From: Staphylococcus haemolyticus
GTDB lineage: Bacteria; Bacillota; Bacilli; Staphylococcales; Staphylococcaceae
Assembly (NCBI RefSeq): GCF_006094395.1
Contig: NZ_CP035291.1
Coordinates: 682,001-746,000 of the forward strand
Reading direction: 5' to 3'
Length of the DNA stretch: 64,000 bases
The notes under the pieces were generated by a model. That model searched no databases. It saw only the letters and a program-made list of their open reading frames with translations, and was not told where the DNA came from. How positions within the stretch are numbered: the first letter of the stretch is position 1; the number at the start of each line of letters is the position of its first letter. A program made the position numbers and the translations under genes. Positions 43,322-52,919 of this stretch are shown here, one piece after another.

Positions 43322-44269
43322 TTGAGTAAAGTATATTTTAATCACGATGGTGGAGTAGATGATTTAATATCTTTGTTTTTATTATTACAAATGGATGATA
43401 TCGAATTAGTAGGTGTTAGTACTATAGGAGCAGATTGTTATTTAGAACCTTCAGTCAGCGCTTCATGTAAAATTATAAATCGATTTTCTAATAAATCTTT
43501 ACAGGTTGCGCCGTCCTATGAACGTGGGGCTAATCCTTTTCCAAAAGAATGGAGAATGCATGCATTCTTTATGGATGCGTTACCCATATTAAATGAATCA
43601 ACTACCAATGAAAAGTCTACCATCAGTGATGTAGAAGCTTATGAGGACATTATCAGAGTGTTGAATCAATCAAATGAACCTGTAACTTTACTATTTACTG
43701 GACCACTAACAGATTTGGCTAAAGCACTTAAAATTGAACCTAGCATTCAAAATAATATTGAAAAATTAGTTTGGATGGGTGGAACGTTTCTCGAAAAAGG
43801 TAACGTAGAAGAGCCTGAACATGATGGTACAGCTGAGTGGAATGCGTTTTGGGATCCGGAGGCGGTCAAGACAGTATTTGATAGTGAGGTAGCGATAGAT
43901 ATGGTAGCTTTAGAAAGTACCAATCAAGTTCCATTAACATTAGACATACGACAAATGTGGGCCGATCAACGTCAATATCCAGGTGTAGATTTTTTAGGTG
44001 TTAGCTATGCTACAGTACCACCTTTGACACATTTTATTACAAATTCTACATACTTCTTATGGGATGTTTTGACCACTGCTTATATAGGGAAACCTGATTT
44101 AGTTCAATATAAATCATTAAATGTAGATGTAAAATTTAAAGGGCCTAGTCAAGGGCGTACATTTATTAAAGAAAGTGGGCGTCCTATCAAAGTTGTCACC
44201 GATGTAAAGCATGATGACTTCTTTAATTATATTACTAATTTAGCTAAAAAAGTAGATTCTCCTTCTTGA
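43322..44269 (+). CDS. Inosine/uridine-preferring nucleoside hydrolase family protein
   Basis: Calcium-dependent N-ribohydrolase family protein of 315 aa. The N-terminal metal motif, normally DTDPGxDD, appears as NHDGGVDDLISL (residues 7-18), keeping the last Asp pair. A later FTGPLTDLAKAL segment and the NAFWDPEAV motif (the second metal Asp) support the fold. It would split nucleosides into base and ribose; the altered motif leaves substrate uncertain. It starts at TTG 43322, 7 nt behind AGGAGG. Its stop touches the BirA operator of bioY. Confidence 0.82.
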   Translation: MSKVYFNHDGGVDDLISLFLLLQMDDIELVGVSTIGADCYLEPSVSASCKIINRFSNKSLQVAPSYERGANPFPKEWRMHAFFMDALPILNESTTNEKSTISDVEAYEDIIRVLNQSNEPVTLLFTGPLTDLAKALKIEPSIQNNIEKLVWMGGTFLEKGNVEEPEHDGTAEWNAFWDPEAVKTVFDSEVAIDMVALESTNQVPLTLDIRQMWADQRQYPGVDFLGVSYATVPPLTHFITNSTYFLWDVLTTAYIGKPDLVQYKSLNVDVKFKGPSQGRTFIKESGRPIKVVTDVKHDDFFNYITNLAKKVDSPS

Positions 44270-44312
44270 ATGTAAACTTTTTATTTTATAAAGTTTACAT
44301 TAGTGGTATAAT
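44269..44312 (+). promoter_or_regulatory. BirA operator and bioY promoter
   Basis: AATGTAAAC (44269-44277), 15 nt, GTTTACATT (44293-44301) is a perfect inverted repeat of the BirA type. The extended -10 TGG-TATAAT (44304-44312) lies immediately downstream, so the operator covers the -35 region. Biotin-loaded BirA would repress bioY. Confidence 0.85.
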
Positions 44313-44337
44313 CATTCTCGTAGAAGGAGGATACAAC

Positions 44338-44886
44338 ATGAATACAAGAAATTTAGTTTACACAGCTTTAATGACAGCAATTATTTGTGTTTTAGGATTG
44401 GTACCAGGAATCCCGCTTCCAATTATGCCAGTACCTATCGTATTACAAAATATTGGTATATTTTTAGCGGGTATTATATTAGGTAAAAAATATGGGGCAC
44501 TCAGTGTCATAGTCTTTTTACTATTAGCTGCTGCAGGTTTACCAGTTCTTTCAGGTGGACGTGGAGGAATCGGCGTATTTGCAGGACCATCAGCAGGATT
44601 CTTATTCTTATATCCGGTTGTTGCGTTTGGCATTGGTTTTGTAAGAGATCAATATTTTAATAAAATCAATTTTGCCGTATTATTTGTTACTACATTAGTG
44701 ATTGGTGTTTTATTTTTAGATATCGTCGGTACAATTATTATGGGCTTCATTATACATATTCCAGTAAGTAAAGCCTTCTTATTGTCATTTACTTTTATGC
44801 CAGGAGATATTATTAAAGCCATCATTGCAAGTTTAATTGGCGTAACACTTTTAAATCATTCACGTTTCAAAAGTTTGATACAATAA
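44338..44886 (+). CDS. bioY: Biotin transporter BioY (ECF S component)
   Basis: Membrane protein of 182 aa with six segments. BioY signatures: LVPGIPLPIMPVPIVLQNIGIFLAGIILGKKYG near residues 19-51 and LPVLSGGRGGIGVFAGPSAGFLFLYPV near 68-94. It binds biotin and works with the general ECF module (EcfA1A2T), encoded elsewhere. An upstream in-frame extension to 44266 is not used: AGAAGGAGG precedes ATG 44338 by 7 nt, and the BirA operator/promoter lies inside the longer frame. Confidence 0.93.
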   Translation: MNTRNLVYTALMTAIICVLGLVPGIPLPIMPVPIVLQNIGIFLAGIILGKKYGALSVIVFLLLAAAGLPVLSGGRGGIGVFAGPSAGFLFLYPVVAFGIGFVRDQYFNKINFAVLFVTTLVIGVLFLDIVGTIIMGFIIHIPVSKAFLLSFTFMPGDIIKAIIASLIGVTLLNHSRFKSLIQ

Positions 44887-44920
44887 ATTTATCAAGCTAA
44901 TAAGGTGGGTGAATATAGCA

Positions 44921-45685
44921 ATGTCAAATATATCAATACATAATATTGCTCAAGATGGGCATTTATATCATGAAGATAAGCAGAAAATTATTTATTTAAC
45001 ACCTTCAGAACCGCTTAAGTATGATACGAATAAGTGGTTTTATAAAGAAATGCCCGCATTAGAACAGTGGTTCAAGGATATGACCTCTCAATATGAACTG
45101 CATCAAAAACAGGATTCAAATCACTTAGCGTTTACTTTTCCAGAGAATGAAAGATTAAGCCAGGAGTGGATAAATGCAATTAAAGATAGAGGTTTTCAAT
45201 TAGGCATACTTGAATTCTATATTATAGAAGGAACTGAATTAGCACAGTTAACTAGTAGAAAAGATATAGACATTAAAGAAGTTGATGAAAGCAATATAGA
45301 AGATTATTTGAATATCTATTATTCATTTGCCTTGCCCTACGGTAAACCATTTGCAATTGAAAGTGTCAATAATGCAAGACAAACCATCCTACAAAAAAAA
45401 GACAGTAAAAAACGATTAGTCGCTTATGTTGATAATGAACCAGTAGGGACTGTTGATGTTATTATTACTGATGAAACTATTGAAATTGATAGTTTTGGTG
45501 TAATTGAGCAATTTCAAAGACAAGGTATTGGATCAACAATACAAGCATACATAGGTAACTTAGCAAATGAACGACCAGTTATACTTGTAGCTGATGGAGA
45601 AGACACAGCAAAAGATATGTACACGAAACAAGGTTATATGTATCAAAGTTTTGTTTACCACATAGTTAAAGAAGAAGTTAATTAA
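44921..45685 (+). CDS. GNAT-family acetyltransferase
   Basis: Two-part protein of 254 aa: an N-terminal half of unclear role and a C-terminal GNAT domain (about 125-254) with the acetyl-CoA-binding motif QRQGIGSTIQAYIGN near 202 and the DNEPVGTVDVIITDE strand before it. The acceptor is unknown. AAGGTGG lies 12 nt before ATG 44921; the in-frame GTG at 44909 overlaps that site. It follows bioY by 34 nt and may share its biotin-controlled transcript, which could be chance. Confidence 0.78.
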   Translation: MSNISIHNIAQDGHLYHEDKQKIIYLTPSEPLKYDTNKWFYKEMPALEQWFKDMTSQYELHQKQDSNHLAFTFPENERLSQEWINAIKDRGFQLGILEFYIIEGTELAQLTSRKDIDIKEVDESNIEDYLNIYYSFALPYGKPFAIESVNNARQTILQKKDSKKRLVAYVDNEPVGTVDVIITDETIEIDSFGVIEQFQRQGIGSTIQAYIGNLANERPVILVADGEDTAKDMYTKQGYMYQSFVYHIVKEEVN

Positions 45686-45687
45686 AT

Positions 45688-45735
45688 AAGCCACAGAGTA
45701 GTTTGAACTAATTATTCCAACTACTCTGTGGCTTT
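45688..45735. terminator. Bidirectional terminator overlapping the fdhD stop
   Basis: AAGCCACAGAGTAGTT (45688-45703) pairs with AACTACTCTGTGGCTT (45719-45734). The right arm includes the last codons and stop of fdhD on the minus strand. Confidence 0.85.
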
Positions 45736-46515
45736 AATACGTTCAGGATGACTATAAATATTAAAACTTCCATCTCTAATAAACCCAATAGCAGTAATAT
45801 TTAAATCGTTAGCTAATGTAATAGCTAAAGTCGTAGGTGCGGATTTAGATAATATAACCCCTACACCTATTTTAGCCGCCTTTAATAATATTTCGGATGA
45901 AATACGTCCACTAAATATAAGCACCTTATTTCTTACAGGAATACGTCTTTCAAGACAAAACCCATATAGCTTATCGAGTGCATTATGACGGCCTATATCT
46001 TGTCTATGTTCGAAAAATTCATCACCATCGCTAATGGCGGCATTGTGCAACCCACCAGTTTGTTTAAATAATGTACTTGCAGTTTGTAATCCGGTCATCA
46101 TATTGAGTACTTGTTTAGGAGTTAAGGTTATTTTTGACATTGAGGTTTTAGCTATTGCCGCATCATTGTGAAAGTAAAATTCTCTACTTTTTCCGCAACA
46201 AGATGCAATCATGCGTTTAGTAGAGTATTCAAAGCGATCGCCTAAATCTTTAGTTAACTCTACATGTGCAAAGCCTTTGCTATCATCTATTTGTAAGGAT
46301 TTTATTTCTTCTTTTTTATATATAGCTCCCTCTGAGGCTAAAAATCCAACTACAAGTTCTTCCATATGTGTAGGGCTACAAATAACCGTTGCGAATTCCG
46401 TACCGTTTACATTGATTGTCAATGGAAATTCTGTAACATAACTATCTGTTGTTTGAATGAGTTGACCTTCTTCATAGCGGATAATAGATTGCCCCTGTAA
46501 CACATCTTTGTTCAT
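45721..46515 (-). CDS. fdhD: Formate dehydrogenase accessory sulfurtransferase
   Basis: Soluble protein of 264 aa that transfers sulfur (from a cysteine desulfurase) to the Mo cofactor of formate dehydrogenase, which is essential for its activity. Family motifs: TVICSPTHMEELVVGFLASEGAI (near 43-65), the reactive cysteines in ASCCGKS (near 110), GGLHNAAI and GRHNALDKLYGF (near 176-188), and FSGRISSEILLKAAKIGV. It is divergent from modA. The minus strand has AAAGGAGAAAT before ATG 46515. Its client fdhA lies 21 kb away. Confidence 0.92.
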   Translation of the reverse strand: MNKDVLQGQSIIRYEEGQLIQTTDSYVTEFPLTINVNGTEFATVICSPTHMEELVVGFLASEGAIYKKEEIKSLQIDDSKGFAHVELTKDLGDRFEYSTKRMIASCCGKSREFYFHNDAAIAKTSMSKITLTPKQVLNMMTGLQTASTLFKQTGGLHNAAISDGDEFFEHRQDIGRHNALDKLYGFCLERRIPVRNKVLIFSGRISSEILLKAAKIGVGVILSKSAPTTLAITLANDLNITAIGFIRDGSFNIYSHPERIKATE

Positions 46516-46715
46516 TTTTATTTCTCCTTTGGGATATGTAATTATATATTAAAACTTTTAGTCACAATTTGAAAAGATTTAAATTACATATAAATAATTA
46601 ATAGTATATTAAATACATTTAATAATATGGAGATTAGGTGAATTTTTATAATTTATACCTTTTAAAAGATTAAGACTAGCGTATAATATAATGTGTAAAA
46701 GGAGGGGGTTATGAA

Positions 46716-47510
46716 ATGAATATTAAACATTTCATGGCAGTAATCGTCACATTAGTTATTATTTTAGCAGGATGTTCAAATTCTGGTAGCAATGATAGTG
46801 GCAATAAATCATCTGATTCAAATAAAAAAGATAATGACAAAAAGCAAGAATTACAAATTTCGGCTGCAGCGAGCTTAGGTGATGTTAGTAAAGCATTAGA
46901 AAAAGAATTTAAAAAAGATCACAAAAATGTTGATGTAAGCTTTAACTATGGTGGTTCAGGCGCATTAAGACAACAGATTGAAAAAGGTGCTCCAGCTGAC
47001 GTATTCATGTCTGCAAATACTAAAGATGTTGACATGTTAAAAGACAAAGATAAAGCACATGATACATATAAATACGCTCATAACAAACTTGTCTTAGTCG
47101 GAGATAAAAATAGTGATAAATCATCAGTTAAAGATTTAAAAGATAATGAAAAATTAGCGATTGGTGAAGTTAAAACAGTTCCAGCAGGTAAATATGCGAA
47201 ACAATACTTAGAAGATCAAGGTTTATACGGCGAAGTTAAAGATAATTTAGTTTACGCTAAAGACGTTAAACAAGTATTAAATTATGTTGAAAAAGGCAAC
47301 GCTGAAATGGGCTTTGTTTATGAAACTGATTTATATACTGATAAAAAGAAAACAGATAAAGTAAACGAAATTAAAGAAGCTAAGCTTAAAAAACCAATCA
47401 CTTACGAAGCAGGTGCTACTTCAGATAAGAAACTTGCAAAAGAGTGGATGGATTTCTTAAAATCTAAAAAAGCAAAAGATATCTTGAAAGAATATCATTT
47501 TGAAATTTAG
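46716..47510 (+). CDS. modA: Molybdate ABC transporter, binding lipoprotein
   Basis: Lipoprotein of 264 aa: lipobox IILAGC (Cys20), a Ser/Asn/Lys-rich linker, and a ModA/WtpA-type binding domain. Recognisable are QISAAASLGDVSKALEKEF, FNYGGSGALRQQIEKGAPADVFMSA and the GNAEMGFVYETD region near 200. It captures molybdate outside the membrane. GGAGGGGG lies 7 nt before ATG 46716; the ATG 5 nt earlier is followed by a stop. The TATAAT at 46682-46687 is a plausible -10. First gene of modABC. Confidence 0.92.
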   Translation: MNIKHFMAVIVTLVIILAGCSNSGSNDSGNKSSDSNKKDNDKKQELQISAAASLGDVSKALEKEFKKDHKNVDVSFNYGGSGALRQQIEKGAPADVFMSANTKDVDMLKDKDKAHDTYKYAHNKLVLVGDKNSDKSSVKDLKDNEKLAIGEVKTVPAGKYAKQYLEDQGLYGEVKDNLVYAKDVKQVLNYVEKGNAEMGFVYETDLYTDKKKTDKVNEIKEAKLKKPITYEAGATSDKKLAKEWMDFLKSKKAKDILKEYHFEI

Positions 47511-47522
47511 GAGGTAATAAGT

Positions 47523-48194
47523 ATGCCTGACATTACACCTTTTTGGATTTCGATTCAAGTGGCTGTCATAAGTACCATTATTGTATCAGTACTAGGTATC
47601 TTTGTTTGCCGGTTGCTTTATAAAGGAAAAGGGCATCTTACTAAACTCCTTGAAAGTTTTATATTATTACCCATTGTTCTACCTCCCACGGTGCTAGGGT
47701 TTATTTTACTTATAATATTTTCTCCTAGAAGTGTTGTAGGACAATTTTTTGAAAACATACTACATCTTCCAGTAGTATTCACAATGACAGGTGCAGTAAT
47801 TGCATCTGTCATTGTTAGTTTTCCGTTAATGTATCAACACACTATTCAAGGATTTAGAAGTATTAACCCGAAAATGCTAAATACTGCTCGCACCATGGGG
47901 GCAAGTGAGAATAAAATATTCTATCGTCTAATTTTACCGCTATCTAAACGTTCAATTATAGCGGGTATAATGATGAGTTTTGCACGTGCAATAGGTGAAT
48001 TCGGTGCAACATTAATGGTTGCAGGCTATATACCCAATAAAACTAACACGTTACCACTTGAAATTTATTTCTTAGTTGAACAAGGTAGAGAGAATCAAGC
48101 TTGGTTATGGGTGCTTGTGTTAGTTGCATTTTCAATTACGGTAATTGGTGTATTGAATTTTGCGAATAAAGATAAATATAGGGAGGTAGAGTAG
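47523..48194 (+). CDS. modB: Molybdate ABC transporter, permease
   Basis: Inner-membrane permease of 223 aa with five to six segments. The ABC-permease EAA loop is seen as ARTMGASENKIFYRLILPLSKRSIIAG (near 120-147), followed by RAIGEFGATLMVAGYIPNKTNTLPLEIYFLVE, characteristic of ModB. It begins 12 nt after modA behind GGAGG and ends immediately before the modC start. Confidence 0.93.
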   Translation: MPDITPFWISIQVAVISTIIVSVLGIFVCRLLYKGKGHLTKLLESFILLPIVLPPTVLGFILLIIFSPRSVVGQFFENILHLPVVFTMTGAVIASVIVSFPLMYQHTIQGFRSINPKMLNTARTMGASENKIFYRLILPLSKRSIIAGIMMSFARAIGEFGATLMVAGYIPNKTNTLPLEIYFLVEQGRENQAWLWVLVLVAFSITVIGVLNFANKDKYREVE

Positions 48195-48800
48195 ATGTTA
48201 GAGTTAAAGCTTCAATATCAATTAAAAAAGACATTCATTGATATTAACATTAACGATACAGTCCCTAAAATTTACGCAATACGAGGGCCTTCTGGAATAG
48301 GTAAAACCACAGTGCTAAATATGATAGCAGGCTTAAGAACGCCAGATAAAGCCTATATCAAAATCAATGACAGACTGATTACTGATACTGAGCATAAAGT
48401 CAATCTGAAAATACAAAATCGCAAAATTGGCTATTTATTCCAAGATTACCAATTGTTTCCTAATATGACAGTTTACAAAAATATAACTTTTATGTCTAAA
48501 CCATCTGTCCATATAGATGATTTAATGGATCGACTAAATATTCATCATCTAAAAGAGCAATATCCATCGACACTTTCTGGAGGAGAATCTCAACGTGTTG
48601 CTTTAGCTCGAACACTAAGTACGAAACCTGATTTGATTTTATTAGATGAGCCATTTTCAAGTCTAGATGATGCAACGAGAGGTGAAGGAATAAAGTTAAT
48701 TAAACGTACTTTTAAAGAATGGAAAATACCAATCATCTTTGTCACACATTCTAATTTTGAGGCTGAAGTATTGGCTGATAAAATTATTAAGATAGGTTAA
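48195..48800 (+). CDS. modC: Molybdate ABC transporter, ATPase (short form)
   Basis: Cytoplasmic ATPase of 201 aa: Walker A GPSGIGKTT (residues 32-40), Q-loop FQDYQLFPN (near 83), signature LSGGESQRVALA (near 129), Walker B LILLDEPFSSLD (near 152), switch His FVTHS. It ends soon after the switch region and lacks the C-terminal MOBE/TOBE molybdate-sensing domain found in larger ModC proteins (about 350 aa). Its ATG directly follows the modB stop. The dispersed repeat at 48835 follows as terminator. Confidence 0.92.
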   Translation: MLELKLQYQLKKTFIDININDTVPKIYAIRGPSGIGKTTVLNMIAGLRTPDKAYIKINDRLITDTEHKVNLKIQNRKIGYLFQDYQLFPNMTVYKNITFMSKPSVHIDDLMDRLNIHHLKEQYPSTLSGGESQRVALARTLSTKPDLILLDEPFSSLDDATRGEGIKLIKRTFKEWKIPIIFVTHSNFEAEVLADKIIKIG

Positions 48801-48834
48801 TTAAAGCTAGATTGGGATGAAAATAATAAAAATT

Positions 48835-48966
48835 TAGCGTTATAGCAGATTTATGATTATTATCTAAGTTAATAAGGCACTTATAATAGACTTTTTAAAT
48901 CTAGTCAACATTGCGGGGGTGGGCCGAAGAATTCATATTGCATTCTGTACCACTCCCGCTTTGTTC
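48835..48966 (+). repeat. Dispersed intergenic repeat, copy after modC
   Basis: TATAGCAGATTTATGATT, CTAGTCAACATTGC and the closing hairpin GCGGGGGTGG / CCACTCCCGC around an AATTCATATTGCATT centre. It can terminate the modABC transcript. Confidence 0.65.
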
Positions 48967-49010
48967 GATATAATGATAGAAATGGATATTAACTAGAGAG
49001 GGCAATGAAT

Positions 49011-50015
49011 ATGACGAGTGAACGTTATTCTAGACAAACTTTGTTTAAAGGAATAGGATACGAAGGACAACAGAAAATTAGTCAAAAACATGTACTCATT
49101 GTTGGTATGGGAGCGTTAGGAACTCATGTTGCTGAGGGTCTCGTTCGTGCGGGAATCAAAACACTTTCAATTGTAGATAGAGATTATATTGAATTTAGCA
49201 ATTTACAACGACAAACATTATTTACTGAAGAAGATGCTAATACTATGTTGCCTAAAGTTGTAGCAGCGGAACGCCATTTAAAAGCATTGCGCCATGACTT
49301 GAAACTAAATACTTTTATCACACATGTCGATTATTATTTTTTAGATAAGTATGCTAAACATGTAGATCTTATTATTGATGCGACAGATAATTTTGAAACA
49401 AGACAATTAATTAATGACTTTGCTTTTAAAGAGAAAGTACCTTGGATATATGGTGGTGTCGTGCAGAGTACTTATATAGAAGCAGCATTTATTCCAGGAG
49501 AGACACCTTGTTTTAACTGTTTAATGCCTCAACTACCAGCAATTAATTTAACTTGTGACACTGTAGGTGTTATACAACCTGCTGTTACGATGACTACAAG
49601 TTTTCAATTGCGAGATGCCTTTAAATTATTAACTGAGCAATCAGTGCCTACTAAATTAACTTATGGAGATATATGGGATGGTCAACATTTTACATTTGGT
49701 TTTAGCCGTATGTTTAGAAAAGAGTGTCCAACATGTGGTTCAAATCCATCCTTTCCTTATTTAAATAAACAGCATACATTATATGCAACGTTATGTGGTA
49801 GAGATACAGTACAATATGATAATGATAAAATTTCCCAGGAAATGGTACGTGAATTTCTTAAGCAACATCACCTTAATTATCGAGAAAACAAATATATGAT
49901 AATGTTTGAATATAAAGGACATCGAATTGTTAGTTTTGAGGGTGGACGAATGCTTATACATGGTACAACGAAGACGTTAGATGCCATTCATTTAATCAAT
50001 CAATTATTCGGATAG
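49011..50015 (+). CDS. moeB: Molybdopterin-synthase adenylyltransferase (MoeB/ThiF family)
   Basis: E1-like enzyme of 334 aa that adenylates the C-terminal GG of MoaD. Motifs: [12 protein letters not shown] at the start, nucleotide-binding [18 protein letters not shown] (near 32-49), the [12 protein letters not shown] arginine motif, [14 protein letters not shown], and zinc cysteines CFNC and CPTC. A C-terminal extension (about 255-334) is not a rhodanese domain with an obvious active Cys. ATG 49011 fits AGAGAGGG better than ATG 49005. First gene of the Moco cluster. Confidence 0.9.
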   Translation: MTSERYSRQTLFKGIGYEGQQKISQKHVLIVGMGALGTHVAEGLVRAGIKTLSIVDRDYIEFSNLQRQTLFTEEDANTMLPKVVAAERHLKALRHDLKLNTFITHVDYYFLDKYAKHVDLIIDATDNFETRQLINDFAFKEKVPWIYGGVVQSTYIEAAFIPGETPCFNCLMPQLPAINLTCDTVGVIQPAVTMTTSFQLRDAFKLLTEQSVPTKLTYGDIWDGQHFTFGFSRMFRKECPTCGSNPSFPYLNKQHTLYATLCGRDTVQYDNDKISQEMVREFLKQHHLNYRENKYMIMFEYKGHRIVSFEGGRMLIHGTTKTLDAIHLINQLFG

Positions 50016-50026
50016 GAGTGGAATTA

Positions 50027-50533
50027 ATGCATCAACATGATCATGCGAAAGTAGATAGAATGATTCAATGTGCAGTTTTGACTGTATCTGATACTAGGGA
50101 TAAAGAGACGGATAAAGGTGGTCAACTTGTCCAAACTTTAATACAAGATATCAATGTCGAAGTATTAAATTCAAACTATGCTATTGTCAAAGATGATAAA
50201 GTAGCTATTCAATCTCAAATTGAACAATGGTTGGCATCTGATATTGATGTCATAATTACAACTGGTGGAACTGGCATTGCACAAAGAGATGTTACGATAG
50301 AAGCGGTTAAGCCACTTTTGGATAAAGAAATCGAAGGTTTTGGAGAATTATTTAGATATTTAAGTTACACAGAGGATGTCGGAACTAAAGCATTGTTATC
50401 TAGAGCAGTCGCTGGTTCAGTGAAGAACAAATTAATTTATACTCTACCAGGATCTACTGGAGCTGTGAAATTGGCAATTGAAAAGTTAATCAAGCCAGAA
50501 TTAAACCATATGTTGCATGAATTGAATAAATAA
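50027..50533 (+). CDS. moaB: Molybdenum cofactor protein MoaB
   Basis: Cytoplasmic MogA/MoaB-family protein of 168 aa that binds molybdopterin and adenylates it before metal insertion. Motifs: [19 protein letters not shown] (near 14-32) and [21 protein letters not shown] (near 78-98), the MPT-binding signature; [11 protein letters not shown] follows. ATG 50027 is 8 nt behind AGGAG; the in-frame GTG at 50018 is part of that site. It follows moeB by 11 nt. Confidence 0.93.
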   Translation: MHQHDHAKVDRMIQCAVLTVSDTRDKETDKGGQLVQTLIQDINVEVLNSNYAIVKDDKVAIQSQIEQWLASDIDVIITTGGTGIAQRDVTIEAVKPLLDKEIEGFGELFRYLSYTEDVGTKALLSRAVAGSVKNKLIYTLPGSTGAVKLAIEKLIKPELNHMLHELNK

Positions 50534-50540
50534 AAAAATA

Positions 50541-50602
50541 GTCATGGATTTAAACTTAAATGATAGGTTTCCCTAATTGAAGTTTTGCATCCATGACTTT
50601 AT
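50541..50602. terminator. Putative terminator between convergent moaB and moaC
   Basis: GTCATGGAT (50541-50549) / ATCCATGAC (50589-50597) with T- or A-rich exits on both strands. The loop is long (39 nt), so efficiency is uncertain. Confidence 0.6.
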
Positions 50603-50640
50603 TATTTAAATTGAAACATTATATGAGCGCACGAAATAAC

Positions 50641-51123
50641 TTAACGACGATAGTCACCAGATTTACCACCTGATTTTGATTCAAGGTAAGTCTCACCGAT
50701 AATCATACCTTTATCGACTGCCTTGGTCATATCGTAAACAGTTAAAGCAGTTGCAGAAGCGGCTGTTAATGCCTCCATCTCAACGCCTGTTTTTCCAGTA
50801 GTGGAGACAATAGCCGTGATATTTAATGTGTATGTAGTATTATCATTAATTTGCCAGTTAAATTGAACATCTATACCTGTTAAAGGTAGAGGATGACACA
50901 TAGGTATAATCGTCGATGTGTTTTTAGCTGCCATAATACCAGCAATTTGTGCAGTGTTAAGTACATTGCCTTTTTTATTAGTATTATCTATAATTTGTTG
51001 ATAAATTGTTTCATTAACAGTAATGCTAGAATGAGCTTGAGCAGTACGTTTAGTAATATTTTTATTTGATACATCTACCATTTTAGCATTACCTTGTTCA
51101 TTGATATGAGTGAATTTTGACAT
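50641..51123 (-). CDS. moaC: Cyclic pyranopterin monophosphate synthase
   Basis: Enzyme of 160 aa that works after MoaA to form cPMP from the 3',8-cyclised GTP. Motifs: [20 protein letters not shown] at the start, [13 protein letters not shown] (near 75; His and Cys of the active site), [26 protein letters not shown] (near 108-133) and the KSGGKSG end motif. GGAGGG precedes ATG 51123. It is the only Moco gene of the cluster on the minus strand, divergent from moeA across 62 nt. Confidence 0.94.
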   Translation of the reverse strand: MSKFTHINEQGNAKMVDVSNKNITKRTAQAHSSITVNETIYQQIIDNTNKKGNVLNTAQIAGIMAAKNTSTIIPMCHPLPLTGIDVQFNWQINDNTTYTLNITAIVSTTGKTGVEMEALTAASATALTVYDMTKAVDKGMIIGETYLESKSGGKSGDYRR

Positions 51124-51185
51124 AATAACCCTCCTGATAGGGTTAGTATATCATGATTTTAAATTATAATTTGGAGATGATAAGT

Positions 51186-52445
51186 ATGTCAGTTGAAAAA
51201 AGAAACCCAATACCAGTTAAAGAAGCGATAAATCGTGTTGTTCAACAGGATATATATTTGAATACTGCAGAAGTGAAGTTAGAAGATAGCTTAGGATATG
51301 TACTTGCGGAGGATATTGTTGCAACTTATGATATTCCTCGTTTTAATAAATCACCTTATGACGGGTTTGCTATTCGAAGTAAAGATTCTGCTGGTGCATA
51401 CTCAGAAAATCGTAAACAATTTAAAGTGATTGATCATATAGGCGCAGGTTCAGTTTCAGAGAAAATACTAGGTCAAAATGAAGCAGTACGTATTATGACA
51501 GGAGCCCAAATTCCAGAAGGTGCAGATGCAGTAGTCATGTTTGAACAAACAGTTGAGGATGGAGATACGTTTACAATACGTAAGTCATTTGAAGCAAATG
51601 AAAATGTATCTCTTAAGGGTGAAGAAACAACAACAGGTGATATTGTCTTGAAAAAAGGTCAAGTCATTAATCCAGGTGCAATAGCCGTTCTTGCAACATA
51701 TGGTTACTCTAAAGTTCCTGTGACACAACGCCCAAGTATTGCAGTCATTGCAACTGGTAGTGAGCTATTAGATGTGGATGATGAATTACAACCAGGTAAA
51801 ATACGCAATTCAAATGGTCCAATGATCAAAGCACTATCTGAAAAAGCTGGATTAAACGTTGAAGCATATAAAATTCAACAAGATGATTTGCAAAGTAGTA
51901 TTTCAGTTGTCAAAGATGCCATGTCAAAACATGACATCGTAATTACTACGGGTGGCGTTTCTGTTGGAGATTTTGACTATCTACCTGAAATTTACAAAGC
52001 TGTAAATGCAGAGGTATTATTTAATAAAGTTGCAATGAGACCAGGTAGTGTAACAACCGTAGCTGTTGCAAATGGGCAATATTTATTTGGTTTATCAGGT
52101 AATCCATCAGCTTGTTTCACTGGATTTGAATTATTTGTCAAACCTGCGATTCAACATATGATGGGGGCAACTGCCTATTACCCTCAAGTTGTAAAAGCTA
52201 CCTTAATGGAAGATTTTACTAAGGCGAATCCCTTTACTCGTTTTATTCGAGCATCTGCTACATTTTCACAGAGTGGTGCGACAGTAGTGCCATCTGGATT
52301 TAATAAATCTGGTGCAGTAGTAGCAATTGCACATAGCAATTCAATGATTATGTTGCCAGGGGGTACTAGAGGATTTAAAGCAGGTCATACAGTTAATGTT
52401 ATTTTAACAGAATCGAATGTCTATGAAACGGAAATGACACTATGA
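51186..52445 (+). CDS. moeA: Molybdopterin molybdotransferase
   Basis: Enzyme of 419 aa that inserts molybdate into adenylated molybdopterin. Domains: an N-terminal extended region with FNKSPYDGFAIRS (near 56), the MTGAQIPEGADAVV motif (near 102), the MogA-like domain with ITTGGVSVGDFDYLPE (near 255-270) and LFGLSGNPSACFTGFELFVKP (near 298), and a C-terminal beta domain. GGAGATGA precedes ATG 51186; the longer frame from 51153 has no ribosome site. It overlaps mobB by 4 nt. Confidence 0.94.
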   Translation: MSVEKRNPIPVKEAINRVVQQDIYLNTAEVKLEDSLGYVLAEDIVATYDIPRFNKSPYDGFAIRSKDSAGAYSENRKQFKVIDHIGAGSVSEKILGQNEAVRIMTGAQIPEGADAVVMFEQTVEDGDTFTIRKSFEANENVSLKGEETTTGDIVLKKGQVINPGAIAVLATYGYSKVPVTQRPSIAVIATGSELLDVDDELQPGKIRNSNGPMIKALSEKAGLNVEAYKIQQDDLQSSISVVKDAMSKHDIVITTGGVSVGDFDYLPEIYKAVNAEVLFNKVAMRPGSVTTVAVANGQYLFGLSGNPSACFTGFELFVKPAIQHMMGATAYYPQVVKATLMEDFTKANPFTRFIRASATFSQSGATVVPSGFNKSGAVVAIAHSNSMIMLPGGTRGFKAGHTVNVILTESNVYETEMTL

Positions 52446-52912
52446 TTTTGCAAATAGTAGGTTTTAAAAATTCAGGAAAAACAACCTTGATGCAACACAC
52501 GATACAATTTTTAAAATCTTATGGTTACACAATAGCGACAATCAAGCACCATGGCCACATTGGTGAGGATATAACACTTCAAGAAGACCATGTAGATCAT
52601 ATGAAACATTTTAATGCTGGAGCAGATCAAAGTATTGTGCAAGGTGAACATTATCAACAAACTGTCACGCGTGCATATAAACAAAATCTTACTCAAATGA
52701 TTGACCAATCTGTTACAATTGATTGTAATATCATTTTGGTTGAAGGTTTTAAAGATGAACATTTTGATAAAGTGGTCGTCTATCAGACTACTGAAGAATT
52801 AGAGCGGTTAAAGCAATTAACCGGTGTTAAATATTGTTATGATGTTCATGATAAACATGCGTTATCACACTATGATAATTGGTTATTACAATGGATAGAG
52901 CAAAGGGATTGA
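52442..52912 (+). CDS. mobB: Molybdopterin-guanine dinucleotide biosynthesis adaptor
   Basis: GTP-binding protein of 156 aa with a P-loop GFKNSGKTTL (residues 7-16), then TIKHHGH and DAD-like GADQSIVQ. MobB assists MobA in making MGD, the form of cofactor needed by FdhA. ATG overlaps the moeA stop by 4 nt (ATGA), so it is coupled. Confidence 0.92.
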   Translation: MILQIVGFKNSGKTTLMQHTIQFLKSYGYTIATIKHHGHIGEDITLQEDHVDHMKHFNAGADQSIVQGEHYQQTVTRAYKQNLTQMIDQSVTIDCNIILVEGFKDEHFDKVVVYQTTEELERLKQLTGVKYCYDVHDKHALSHYDNWLLQWIEQRD

Positions 52913-52919
52913 CATTTAA

